NCBI GenBank assembly: GCA_039819095.1
Contig: JBCBSP010000012.1
Span: 1-30,302, forward strand
Origin: JBCBSP01 sp039819095
GTDB taxonomy: Bacteria > Pseudomonadota > Alphaproteobacteria > Caulobacterales > Maricaulaceae
Reading direction: 5' to 3'
Length of the DNA stretch: 30,302 nt
Position 1 is the first letter of the stretch. Each line of letters opens with the position of its first letter. The notes below the pieces were generated by a model. The model worked only from the letters and a program-made list of their open reading frames with translations, had not been told where the DNA came from and made no database searches. The position numbers and the translations under genes were made by a program. Shown in pieces: positions 9,531 to 17,013 of this stretch.

Positions 9531-11075
9531 TTAGGACTTCGCAGCCGGCTTCTTGGCGGCCGCTTTCTTCGCCGGCGCCTTTTTGGCCGCAGGCTTCTTG
9601 GCCGGCGCTTTCTTGGCGGGCGCTTTCTTGGCCGGCTTGGCGTCAGCCTCGCCGTCATCGGCTTTCTTCGCTGCGGCTTTCTTGGCCGGCGCTTTTTTCT
9701 TCGCTGCGGCCTTCTTCTTGCCGCCGGCGACCGGCACGACCGCTTCGTCGTCGAACAGGAAGTCGCGATCGACCTCAACTTCGCTCACTTCGGCAAGCTC
9801 AAGCAGATAATCGACGACTTTTTCCTCATAGATCGGTGCGCGAAGCCCCTGCAGCGCGCCGGGGTTCTGCTGGAAATATTCGACGACTTCGCGTTCACGG
9901 CCCGGATAGCGCGCGGCTTCCTGATTGACCGCGCCGGCGAGTTCTTCCTGGGTCACGTCGATATTGGCCTTACGGCCAAGCTCGGCGAGCACAAGCCCCA
10001 GACGCACGCGGCGATTGGCGATCTCGCGGTAATCGGCTTCCAGCTCCTCGTCGGACTTGTCCTTGTCGTCGTCCTCAAGCTGGTCGTTGTCCTTGGCCTG
10101 CTGAACTTCGCGCCAGATGCCCTGGAACTCGGCGTCCACCATGCGCTCGGGCAGCTGAATCGCGCCATAAGTCTCATCCAGCTTGTCCAGAAGCTGGCGT
10201 TTGAGCTTCAGGCGGGCGGCCTGAGCATGCTCGGTTTCAAAGCGCTGCTTCATGGCTGTTTTCAGCGCATCCAGGTCGGACAGGCCGTAGCGCTCAGCCA
10301 GCGTATCGTCGACCGGAGTATCCTGCGGCGCTTCAACGGCTTTGACGACGGTTTCGAACACCGCGTCCTTGCCGGCCAGCGCTTCGGCCTGATAGTCCGC
10401 CGGGAAGGTGACCTTGATCTCCACCTCGTCGCCGGCTTTCGTCCCGATCAGCTGATCTTCAAAGCCGGGAATGAAAGCGCCCTCGCCGATCGCGACGCGC
10501 GCATCATTGGCCGAACCGCCTTCGAATGCTTCACCGTCAATCTTGCCGACGAAATCAATCACGGCGACATCGCCGCTCGCCGCCTTGGCGGCCTTGCCTT
10601 TGTCTTCATAGGATTTGGACTGGCTGGCGAGATCGGCCAGAGCCTCATCGATCTGCTCATCGGCGACCGACGCGACCGGGCGGACCAGCTCCAGATCCTT
10701 GGGCGCTTCGGTCTCGAACTCCGGCATGACTTCAAGCTTCAGCTCGAACACGAAGTCCTGGCCGCCCTTGATCACATCATCGGCGTCTGACTTCACGTCC
10801 ACTTCCGGCTGGGCGGCCGGGCGCAGCTTGTGCTCGTCGAGCACTTCCTGGGTCCGCTGCGGAACCAGGTCGCGCAGGATATCGCTCATGATCGAGGCGC
10901 CGAACATCTTGCGGATATGACCGGCCGGCACCTTTCCCGGGCGGAAGCCCTTCAGGCGGACTTCCGGCTGAATTTCATCGATCTTGGCGGAGAGCTTATC
11001 TTCCAGCTCCATGGCCGAGGTGGTCACCTCGAAGGTGCGGCTGAGACCCTCAGATGCGATTTCCTGGACGTTCAT
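9531..11075 (-). CDS. tig: Trigger factor with Lys/Ala/Pro-rich C-terminal tail
   Basis: Ribosome-bound chaperone that meets nascent chains at the exit tunnel. The ribosome-docking signature GFRPGKVP lies at 43-50. The FKBP-type isomerase domain is about 168-245 (GDVAVIDFVGKIDGEAFEGG, then FIPGFEDQLIG). The SurA-like chaperone arms follow to about residue 450. The 514-residue length exceeds the usual 430-450 because residues 451-514 form a low-complexity tail of AAKK, APAKK and KKPAAKK units with one acidic break (DDGEAD). This resembles histone H1-like tails and suggests RNA, DNA or ribosome contact. First gene of the tig-clpP-clpX-lon block; divergent from the SOS polymerase operon. Confidence 0.96.
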   Translation of the reverse strand: MNVQEIASEGLSRTFEVTTSAMELEDKLSAKIDEIQPEVRLKGFRPGKVPAGHIRKMFGASIMSDILRDLVPQRTQEVLDEHKLRPAAQPEVDVKSDADDVIKGGQDFVFELKLEVMPEFETEAPKDLELVRPVASVADEQIDEALADLASQSKSYEDKGKAAKAASGDVAVIDFVGKIDGEAFEGGSANDARVAIGEGAFIPGFEDQLIGTKAGDEVEIKVTFPADYQAEALAGKDAVFETVVKAVEAPQDTPVDDTLAERYGLSDLDALKTAMKQRFETEHAQAARLKLKRQLLDKLDETYGAIQLPERMVDAEFQGIWREVQQAKDNDQLEDDDKDKSDEELEADYREIANRRVRLGLVLAELGRKANIDVTQEELAGAVNQEAARYPGREREVVEYFQQNPGALQGLRAPIYEEKVVDYLLELAEVSEVEVDRDFLFDDEAVVPVAGGKKKAAAKKKAPAKKAAAKKADDGEADAKPAKKAPAKKAPAKKPAAKKAPAKKAAAKKPAAKS

Positions 11076-11079
11076 GGCG

Positions 11080-11093
11080 GATAAGGCCTTATC
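11080..11093. promoter_or_regulatory. Perfect 14-bp palindrome at the tig ribosome-binding site
   Basis: GATAAGGCCTTATC is its own reverse complement. It lies 4-18 bases before the tig ATG (read leftward) and contains the only AAGG-like Shine-Dalgarno candidate. It may bind a dimeric regulator or hide the ribosome-binding site in a folded mRNA; neither is shown by the sequence alone. Confidence 0.35.
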
Positions 11094-11260
11094 GGTTCGG
11101 GCCGGGTTGCACGGCGAATGAATGGTGGGTCGGTCGAGCGCGCGTCCCTACGACGTTCGACCGCGCGCCCTTGTTCAAGCGAGCGCGCGTTATGTCACGG
11201 CGGTTTTCACGACGCAACGGCGCGGGTGCGGATAACAGGGATTAGCGCTCACCTGAGCGA

Positions 11261-11289
11261 TTGACTCCAATGTTCCTATTTTGTTCTAT
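11261..11289 (+). promoter_or_regulatory. Promoter with alphaproteobacterial SOS (LexA) box
   Basis: GTTC at 11272-11275 and GTTC at 11283-11286 are separated by exactly seven bases (CTATTTT), the LexA operator of alphaproteobacteria. A -35 hexamer TTGACT (11261-11266) and a weaker -10 TTCTAT (11284-11289) have 17-base spacing, so LexA would cover the spacer and -10 and block polymerase. GACTC at 11263-11267 is also a GANTC site, which CcrM would methylate in this lineage. The box lies 31 bases before the polymerase start codon. Confidence 0.88.
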
Positions 11290-11316
11290 TCGTCGGCCTT
11301 GCTGAGAGGCGAACGA

Positions 11317-12567
11317 ATGCGCAAGCCTGAAACCATTGAACGGCTTTATCTCGATTTTGACGGCTTTTTCGCCAGCGTGGAGCAGCAGGCTCGCCCCGCG
11401 CTCCGCGGCAAGCCGGTCGGGGTGATCCCCATGCAGGGCGTGACCCGCAATTCCTGCATCATCGCCTGCTCCAAAGAGGCCAAGGCGGCCGGTCTGAGCA
11501 ACATCATGTCGATCGAGGAGGCCCGCGCCGCCTGTCCGGGCCTGGTGCTCGTGGCGCAAAGCCCGGATCTTTACCGTCGCGCGCACGCTACGCTGCTCTC
11601 GGAGATCACCGCCGTTCTGCCGATTGATGCGATCAAGTCCATCGACGAGCTGACCTGCCGTCTGGACGATCGCGACATCGCCGCACCGCAGGCTCTGGCC
11701 GATCGCATCAGGGACCGCATCTCCCGCCATGTCGGACCTCACATCACCTGTTCGATCGGCATGGCCGCCAATCGCCAGCTCGCCAAGATCGCCTGCAAGG
11801 TCAACAAGCCTGACGGCGTCACGATCTGGCGTCCGCAGGACATGCCCGGCCCGCTCCTGAAGCGCCCGCTCAGCGATGTTCCCGGCGTCGGGCGGCGTAT
11901 GGAGCGGCGTCTGGCTCAGGCGGGCGTATTCAGCACGGCCGACCTTCTGGCCACCCAGCCCAAGCAGATGCGCCAGCTCTGGAATAACGTGAACGGGGAA
12001 CGGCTCTGGTATGCGCTGCACGGCTACGACATACAGGCCCAGCCCTCGCAAAGGGCGATGTATGGACACGGACGCGTTCTGCCGCCCTCCCATCGCACGC
12101 CCGAAAAGGCTTACTCATGCGCCCGCCTGCTGCTGGTCAAGGCGGCGCGGCGCATGCGGCGCGATCGGTTCTACGCCGGACAGCTGCGGCTATGGATGTC
12201 TTTAAGAGGCGGCGGATATTCCGATATCGCCCCCCTGCATCAGGCTCATGACGACAATGCCTGCCTGGAGGCGCTCAACCATATCTGGGAGCGTGTGCGC
12301 GAAAAGCTCGCCCCCACGGAGCGGATCTTCAGGCTGGGCGTCACCTTGTGCGAGCTGACGCCGGCCAGCCAGCGTCAGTCGGACTGGCTTTTGAACGACG
12401 ACCGCAAGCGCCGCAAATGGGAAGCCGTTCAGGATGCGGTCGACCGGCTGAATGCGCGCTACGCCGCCTCCATCGTCACCCAGGGCATGTGGGCCCCGCC
12501 ACCCGGCGGTTACGCCGGCGGCAAGATTTCCTACACGCGCATTCCCAAGACAGAGGACTTTTGGTGA
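11317..12567 (+). CDS. SOS-regulated Y-family DNA polymerase (DinB/UmuC-like)
   Basis: Translesion polymerase of 416 residues, counted from the ATG at 11317; the longer TTG frame at 11281 would begin inside the SOS box. Catalytic carboxylates appear present: Asp13 in YLDFDGFFASVE, and Asp110-Glu111 in KSIDELTC. Phe18 fits the steric-gate position. VPGVGRRMERRL (about 188-199) is the helix-hairpin-helix of the thumb, and the little-finger domain follows. The catalytic residues argue against an ImuB-type, catalytically dead protein. The end, GGKISYTRIPKTEDFW, differs from the usual clamp-binding tail of DinB. The stop overlaps the start of the next gene (TGATG). No imuA or dnaE2 is adjacent. 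Confidence 0.88.
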   Translation: MRKPETIERLYLDFDGFFASVEQQARPALRGKPVGVIPMQGVTRNSCIIACSKEAKAAGLSNIMSIEEARAACPGLVLVAQSPDLYRRAHATLLSEITAVLPIDAIKSIDELTCRLDDRDIAAPQALADRIRDRISRHVGPHITCSIGMAANRQLAKIACKVNKPDGVTIWRPQDMPGPLLKRPLSDVPGVGRRMERRLAQAGVFSTADLLATQPKQMRQLWNNVNGERLWYALHGYDIQAQPSQRAMYGHGRVLPPSHRTPEKAYSCARLLLVKAARRMRRDRFYAGQLRLWMSLRGGGYSDIAPLHQAHDDNACLEALNHIWERVREKLAPTERIFRLGVTLCELTPASQRQSDWLLNDDRKRRKWEAVQDAVDRLNARYAASIVTQGMWAPPPGGYAGGKISYTRIPKTEDFW

Positions 12568-12818
12568 TGAACTGGAAAACCGATCTGCGCCTGGACGACC
12601 TGCCGGCTGACGAATGGTTGGAGGCGCTCTGCCTGGCCTGCGGCGCCCACCAGTATCACACCGCAGAGATCCTGCTGGATCAGCCGGAGCTCAAACACGC
12701 CCACCTTGACGAAGTCGAAGCAAGGCTGCGCTGTCACCGCAAACGCTGTCAGGGCCCTATCCGGCTGTTTCGCACCGACCAGGGCGATACCGAAGCCTTC
12801 ACCGGCGGCCTGGCCTGA
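12567..12818 (+). CDS. Small Cys-rich (putative zinc-ribbon) protein coupled to the Y-family polymerase
   Basis: An 83-residue ORF whose ATG shares a base with the polymerase stop (TGATG), so it should be translated from the same SOS-induced mRNA. It has two cysteine pairs: C-L-A-C in EALCLACGAHQY near residues 22-25, and C-H-R-K-R-C in LRCHRKRCQGPIR near residues 56-61. In between is the helical stretch HLDEVEARL. This spacing fits a small zinc ribbon, possibly a nucleic acid or polymerase contact module. I do not recognise a named family and assign no activity. A 7-bp hairpin without a T-run follows at 12826-12843. Confidence 0.75.
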   Translation: MNWKTDLRLDDLPADEWLEALCLACGAHQYHTAEILLDQPELKHAHLDEVEARLRCHRKRCQGPIRLFRTDQGDTEAFTGGLA

Positions 12819-12927
12819 ACGCGCCTCGACGGCTCGCCGTCGAACCGGAACGGCTCCAAAGCACGAACGCGCGCCCGCAGCTTTAGCGAGGAGCGAAAGC
12901 CCGGACAGGCTTGAGACTATGGAAAAA

Positions 12928-13016
12928 TGGTGCGGGCGGCCGGACTCGAACCGGCACGGGCGTTGCCGCCCAACGGATTTTAAGTCCGGTGCGTCTACCA
13001 GTTTCGCCACGCCCGC
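12928..13016 (-). tRNA. tRNA-Leu (anticodon TAA)
   Basis: Minus-strand 13016-13010 (GCGGGCG) pairs with 12938-12932 (CGCCCGC), followed by A and an encoded CCA (12930-12928). The anticodon loop CTTAAAA gives TAA. The long variable arm (around GGGCGGCAACGCCC) and the 89-base length are as expected for a class II leucine tRNA. The T-arm is GGTTCGAGTCC. Confidence 0.95.
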
Positions 13017-13116
13017 TGCGGATGCGCACCAAGTCGCATCCAGTGGTCTTGATAGCGTTCGCGGACCGGTTTGGTCCACAGGCGCTTGTGCGCGCTGAAG
13101 CGCTGGTGCGCGATGG

Positions 13117-13734
13117 TTAGAGTTTCAGCTCATCCTGACGGGCGACGACCTTGTCGAGCAGGCCGTATTCGATCGCCTCGCCGGTGGAGAGCCAGAAATC
13201 GCGATCGGTGTCTTCTTCGATGCGCGAGAGCGGCTGGCCGGTCGCGTCGGCGAAGATCTGGTTGAGCCGGTCGCGCATGGTGCGCATCTCGCGCACCTGG
13301 ATTTCGATGTCCGACGCCATGCCCCCGGCCCCGCCGGAGGGTTGGTGCAGGAGAAAGCGCGTATTGGGCAGCGCATAGCGATCGCCCTTGTCGGCGCCGA
13401 CGAAGATCAGCGCCCCGGCGCTCGCCACCCAGCCGGAGCCGAGCACGACCACGCGCGGTTTGATGAATTTCATCACGTCGTGGATCATGTCGCCGGATTC
13501 CACGTGGCCGCCGGGCGAGGAGATGATCATCAGGATCGGGTCATCGCTCTTGGCCGCGAGCGCGAAGAGCTGGGCGCAGACCTCGCGCGCCATCTTGTCG
13601 CTCACCCCGCCGGTGACCAGCACGGTGCGGCTGTCGAACAGCGCCTTGGAAACAAAATCGGGCGCGCCCTTCGCGTCGGCGGCTTTTTCATCATCATCAA
13701 GGCGGATGTGCGGGTCGGTATAGGCGCTGGCCAT
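13117..13734 (-). CDS. Second ClpP-like serine protease subunit
   Basis: A 205-residue paralogue of ClpP. The triad is kept: Ser105 in GWVASAGALIF, His130 in LLHQPSGG and Asp179 in DTDRDFWLS. Differences from the housekeeping ClpP include ISSPGGHVESGD, a charged N-terminus (RLDDDEKAADAKGAPDF) in place of the usual propeptide, and VASAG for AASMG. Alphaproteobacteria often have such extra ClpP copies. No ATPase gene is adjacent, so it would depend on ClpX or ClpA from elsewhere, or form mixed rings with ClpP (inference). It lies between tRNA-Leu and the CinA-domain gene. Confidence 0.9.
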   Translation of the reverse strand: MASAYTDPHIRLDDDEKAADAKGAPDFVSKALFDSRTVLVTGGVSDKMAREVCAQLFALAAKSDDPILMIISSPGGHVESGDMIHDVMKFIKPRVVVLGSGWVASAGALIFVGADKGDRYALPNTRFLLHQPSGGAGGMASDIEIQVREMRTMRDRLNQIFADATGQPLSRIEEDTDRDFWLSTGEAIEYGLLDKVVARQDELKL

Positions 13735-13834
13735 GGCGGAGAATCCTGCAATTCGGGTCCATTCGTGTGACTAGAAGGGTAGGCGCCGTCGCGCGAGCGA
13801 ACAAGCGTTCCGAAGCGCCGGCATGCAGCTGGGT

Positions 13835-14602
13835 TCAGCTCAGACCTCTGGTGAGGCCGCGCAGCTCGGCTTCAACCCTTGAAAGGGCCGCCTCGTCGGT
13901 GGAACGCGCCACCAGAGCCACGCCGCGCCGGAACCCGGACTCGGTCTCTTCAATCCAGGGGTAGGAGCCCAGCGCAACATCGGAGTGCTCGGCCTGCAAA
14001 GCGCCCAGCGCTGCGGCGATATCGCCTTCTCGCGCGCCTTCAAGGCGTACGGTGACGCTGTGGGTGACCGCGCCGCCCTCGATGCGATGGGCGACATCCT
14101 CCAGCATGCCGCGCGCGATCTTCGGCACTCCGGCGAGGACGAAGACGTTTTCAAGCTGAAAGCCCGGCGCGCCGGTCACCGGATTGTCGATCAGCGCCGC
14201 GCCGTCCGGAATGCGCGCCATGCGCAGGCGCGCCTCGGTCAGCTCTGTCGCGCTGCTGGCGTACCAGCGCTCAAGAATGGCGCGCGCATCCTCGCGCACG
14301 TCGATGGAGCGGTTGAACGCGGCGGCGACGGCGTCTGCGGTGATGTCGTCATGGGTGGGTCCGATACCGCCTGTGGTGAAGGCGTAGTCACAGCGCTGCG
14401 CCAGGGCGCGCACCGCCTCGATAATGGCGTCCGGGTCATCGCGCACGATGCGCACCTCCGAAACCGCGACGCCCAGCGGAGCCAGAAACCCGGCGATCTG
14501 CTGGACATTGATGTCGCGCGTTCGCCCGGACAGGATTTCATCGCCAATCACGATGACCCCGGCAGTGACAGAGCGCTGGCTCGCAGCTCGGCTGTTCGGC
14601 AT
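13835..14602 (-). CDS. CinA N-terminal (MoCF-biosynthesis) domain protein
   Basis: A 255-residue protein with the molybdopterin-binding-like fold found in the N-terminal half of CinA: GVIVIGDEILSGRTRDIN at about 15-32, TTGGIGPTHDDITADAVA at about 75-92, and PGFQLENVFVLAGVPKIARGML further on. The C-terminal nicotinamide-nucleotide amidase domain (PncC) of full CinA is absent, so this is the short stand-alone version common in alphaproteobacteria. The COG1058 family includes ADP-ribose pyrophosphatases; the substrate here is not proven. A possible ribosome-binding site, AGGGAAG, precedes the ATG. Divergent from the thioesterase gene. Confidence 0.88.
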   Translation of the reverse strand: MPNSRAASQRSVTAGVIVIGDEILSGRTRDINVQQIAGFLAPLGVAVSEVRIVRDDPDAIIEAVRALAQRCDYAFTTGGIGPTHDDITADAVAAAFNRSIDVREDARAILERWYASSATELTEARLRMARIPDGAALIDNPVTGAPGFQLENVFVLAGVPKIARGMLEDVAHRIEGGAVTHSVTVRLEGAREGDIAAALGALQAEHSDVALGSYPWIEETESGFRRGVALVARSTDEAALSRVEAELRGLTRGLS

Positions 14603-14719
14603 AGGGCGGGCTTCCCTTTTTGGTTTTCGGGCCGCGCCCCTTTGCGATCACGGCGCGCACAGCTTAGCTATGCGCGACCGGCGCCGGCCAGCAAGAGGCG
14701 CGAAAGCGGGCTTTACACC

Positions 14720-15214
14720 ATGAACGTGTCCGACCCTGAAGCGCCCGGATGGGATTTGCCCCGCCCTTTCATTCGCGAAGTGGTGATCGGATCTGACCAG
14801 ATCGATGAATTCGGTCACGCCAACAACACCGTTTATCTGCGCTGGGCCGATGAGGCCGGATGGGCGCATTGGGAGGCGGACGGGCACACGCGCGAAGACT
14901 GCCGCGCATTGGATCGCGGCATGGCGATCGTTCGCACCGAGGCCGATTATCTGGGTCATGGCCGGGCGGGCGACGTGCTGGCCTGTGCGGTCTGGATCGC
15001 GGTTTCAGACGGCCGGCTGCGCGCTGAACGCTGGTATCAGTTCCGCCGCGTCAGCGATGGCCAGACTGTGTTTCGCGCCATAACCCGGCTGGTTAGCTTT
15101 CAGCTGTCAACGGGCAAACCGGCGCGCATGATCGGGCCATTCGCCGAGCATTACGCCAGGCCGCAAGCCGATCTTGCCGAAGCGGCCGCCCGGGTTGCAG
15201 CGCTCTCGCGTTGA
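14720..15214 (+). CDS. Acyl-CoA thioesterase, hotdog fold (4HBT-like)
   Basis: The ATG at 14720 gives 164 residues; the open frame extends far upstream only as the antisense of the CinA-domain gene. The hotdog signature D-x-F-G-H-A-N-N-T-V-Y-L-R-W (about residues 29-42) is the active-site region of 4-hydroxybenzoyl-CoA-type thioesterases, with Asp29 as the likely nucleophile or base. The central strand YLGHGRAGDVLACAVWI and the repeat of strand-turn-strand to WYQFRRVSDGQTVFRAITRLV complete the fold. It would hydrolyse an acyl-CoA thioester in the cytosol; substrate unknown. No clear ribosome-binding site is visible. Confidence 0.85.
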   Translation: MNVSDPEAPGWDLPRPFIREVVIGSDQIDEFGHANNTVYLRWADEAGWAHWEADGHTREDCRALDRGMAIVRTEADYLGHGRAGDVLACAVWIAVSDGRLRAERWYQFRRVSDGQTVFRAITRLVSFQLSTGKPARMIGPFAEHYARPQADLAEAAARVAALSR

Positions 15215-15289
15215 GGCCCGCCCGTTCGCCATGATAGAGCTGAGCCCGTTATTCGCGCCGCTCCTGATGCGCGCCTCCAAGGAGTTCTC

Positions 15290-16936
15290 ATGAAGCCTCA
15301 ATTGCTTGTCGCCTGCCTCAGCGCGGTCCTGCTCGCGTCCGGCTGCGCCACTGTTCCCCTGGGCCCACAACCGTCCGCCGCCGAGCCGGCGCAAAGCCCG
15401 GCGCCGGCTGTCCGGAGCGCTCCAGCCCACGAGATCACGCCCGGCGCCATCGAAGCCCATATGCGGTTTCTGGCCGATGATCTGTTGAACGGTCGGCTGG
15501 CCGGCGATCCTGGCTATGATATCGCAGCGCTGTATCTGGAGACGCAGTACCGGCTGATGGGTCTGGCTCCGGGCGGGGATGACGGCTTCTACCAGCAGGT
15601 CCCGCTGCAGCGCATGCGCGCCGTGCCGGAAGGCGCGGCGATGAGCATTGAAGGTGAGGCGCTCGTCGCCGGTGAAGACTTCCTGGTTTCCGCCCACGCC
15701 ATCCATGACGAGAGCGCGCTGGAAGCCGAGGCTGTGTTTGTTGGCTATGGCATTGAGGCGCCCTCGATCGGCCTGAGCGATTTTTCCGGGGTTGATGTGG
15801 AAGGCAGGATCGCGGTCGTGCTGTATGGCGCGCCAGGTGATTTGCGCAGCGATGTCAGCGCCCATCTCAACTCGCCGCGCACCCGCGCGCGATACGCAGC
15901 TGAAGCCGGCGCGGCGGGCGTCATCTTCATCCCCGCTGAGGGCCTGACCCGCTGGACATTTGAGCGGATGGCGCGCGCGTCAGGCCGTCCGCGCATGACG
16001 ACCGAAGCGGCGACTAACAGCTCTGAGCTGGCCGTCACCGCATCGGTCTCCGAATCGACGGCTGAACGGCTCTTCGCCCAGTCCGGCCAGAGCTTCACCG
16101 ACATCGTGGAAGCGGCGCGCAATGGCGAAGCGCTTGAGAGCTTTGATCTCGGCGTCACCGTGTCGCTCGCTCAGCAGACCTCCCGCGAGCCGGTTGAGAG
16201 CGCCAATGTTCTCGGCGTTCTGCCCGGCTCGGATCCAAGCGTGTCCGATGAGCCGATCATCGTCACCGCACATCTGGACCATCTGGGTGAGTGCCGGCTT
16301 CCCGAAGCGGAGGATTCCATCTGCAACGGCGCGCTCGACAACGCCTCGGGCACGGCGATCATGATTGAGACTGCGCGGGCCATGGCGGCCGGTCCGGCGC
16401 CGCGCCGGCCGGTGGTGTTCGTGGCGCTGGCGGCTGAGGAACAGGGACTGCTGGGCTCGGCTCACCTCGCCTTCAGCCCGACCGCATCGACAGCAGGCGC
16501 AGTGGCCAACATCAATCTGGACATGCCGGTCATCCTTTATGAGTTCGATGACCTTCTGGGTTTCGGTTCGGAGCATTCCAACCTTGGCCCGATCGCGGAA
16601 GCCGCCGTTGCGCGCGCCGGAGCCCGGCTCAGCCCCGATCCGATCCCCGAGCAGGCGCTGTTCACCCGGTCTGACCATTACAGCTTCGTGCGCGCAGGCG
16701 TTCCGGCCCTCTTTCTGATGACCGGCTTTTCCTCACCCGATGAGGCCGATGACGAAGGTCAGGGCTTCCTGCGCTTTCTCGGCGGCAATTATCACACACC
16801 CACCGACGATTTCACCCAGACAATCCGCTTTGATCAGGGCGCGAAATTCGCACGGATCAATCTGGAAATCATCGACGCCATCGCCAACGCTGAAGAAACC
16901 CCGTCCTGGAATGAGGACAGCTTCTTCGCCCGGTAG
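15290..16936 (+). CDS. M28-family zinc aminopeptidase, lipoprotein with PA domain
   Basis: A 548-residue exported metallopeptidase. An AAGGAGTT ribosome-binding site precedes the start. The N-terminus MKPQLLVACLSAVLLASGC carries a lipobox, followed by a Pro/Ala-rich linker to about residue 45. A protease-associated domain (about 140-260: VFVGYGIEAPS, DVEGRIAVVLYGAPG, AAGAAGVIFIP) interrupts the fold. The M28 zinc residues are His in VTAHLDHLG, Asp in NGALDNASG, the Glu pair in LAAEEQGLLGS, Asp in NLDMP and His in YHTPTDD, all present. It should trim peptides in the periplasm or at the outer membrane. A strong hairpin follows at 16960. Confidence 0.92.
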   Translation: MKPQLLVACLSAVLLASGCATVPLGPQPSAAEPAQSPAPAVRSAPAHEITPGAIEAHMRFLADDLLNGRLAGDPGYDIAALYLETQYRLMGLAPGGDDGFYQQVPLQRMRAVPEGAAMSIEGEALVAGEDFLVSAHAIHDESALEAEAVFVGYGIEAPSIGLSDFSGVDVEGRIAVVLYGAPGDLRSDVSAHLNSPRTRARYAAEAGAAGVIFIPAEGLTRWTFERMARASGRPRMTTEAATNSSELAVTASVSESTAERLFAQSGQSFTDIVEAARNGEALESFDLGVTVSLAQQTSREPVESANVLGVLPGSDPSVSDEPIIVTAHLDHLGECRLPEAEDSICNGALDNASGTAIMIETARAMAAGPAPRRPVVFVALAAEEQGLLGSAHLAFSPTASTAGAVANINLDMPVILYEFDDLLGFGSEHSNLGPIAEAAVARAGARLSPDPIPEQALFTRSDHYSFVRAGVPALFLMTGFSSPDEADDEGQGFLRFLGGNYHTPTDDFTQTIRFDQGAKFARINLEIIDAIANAEETPSWNEDSFFAR

Positions 16937-16959
16937 CCGACGCTGTACTGAGCCTGCAG

Positions 16960-16989
16960 GCCGGGCGGCGTTCCCAAGCGCCGCCCGGC
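16960..16989 (+). terminator. Probable terminator hairpin after the M28 peptidase
   Basis: GCCGGGCGGCG (16960-16970) and CGCCGCCCGGC (16979-16989) form a perfect 11-bp stem with loop TTCCCAAG. The downstream bases TGGTTATATG are only modestly T-rich, so termination may be incomplete and map may receive read-through. Confidence 0.6.
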
Positions 16990-17013
16990 TGGTTATATGA
17001 AGCAGGCCGCAAC

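Noticed and set aside
9531..9725. Tail of tig as a separate histone-like gene
   Set aside because: The reading frame is continuous with the trigger factor domain and there is no internal start with a ribosome-binding site.
11242..12093. 283-codon minus-strand ORF
   Set aside because: Antisense to the Y-family polymerase, which has clear motifs and an SOS promoter.
12826..12843. Hairpin after the polymerase operon as a terminator
   Set aside because: TCGACGG/CCGTCGA stem of 7 bp has no T-run on either strand; kept only as a remark in the neighbouring entry.
13985..14719. Long N-terminal extension of the thioesterase frame
   Set aside because: The extension is antisense to the CinA-domain gene; homology to the hotdog fold starts only after the ATG at 14720.
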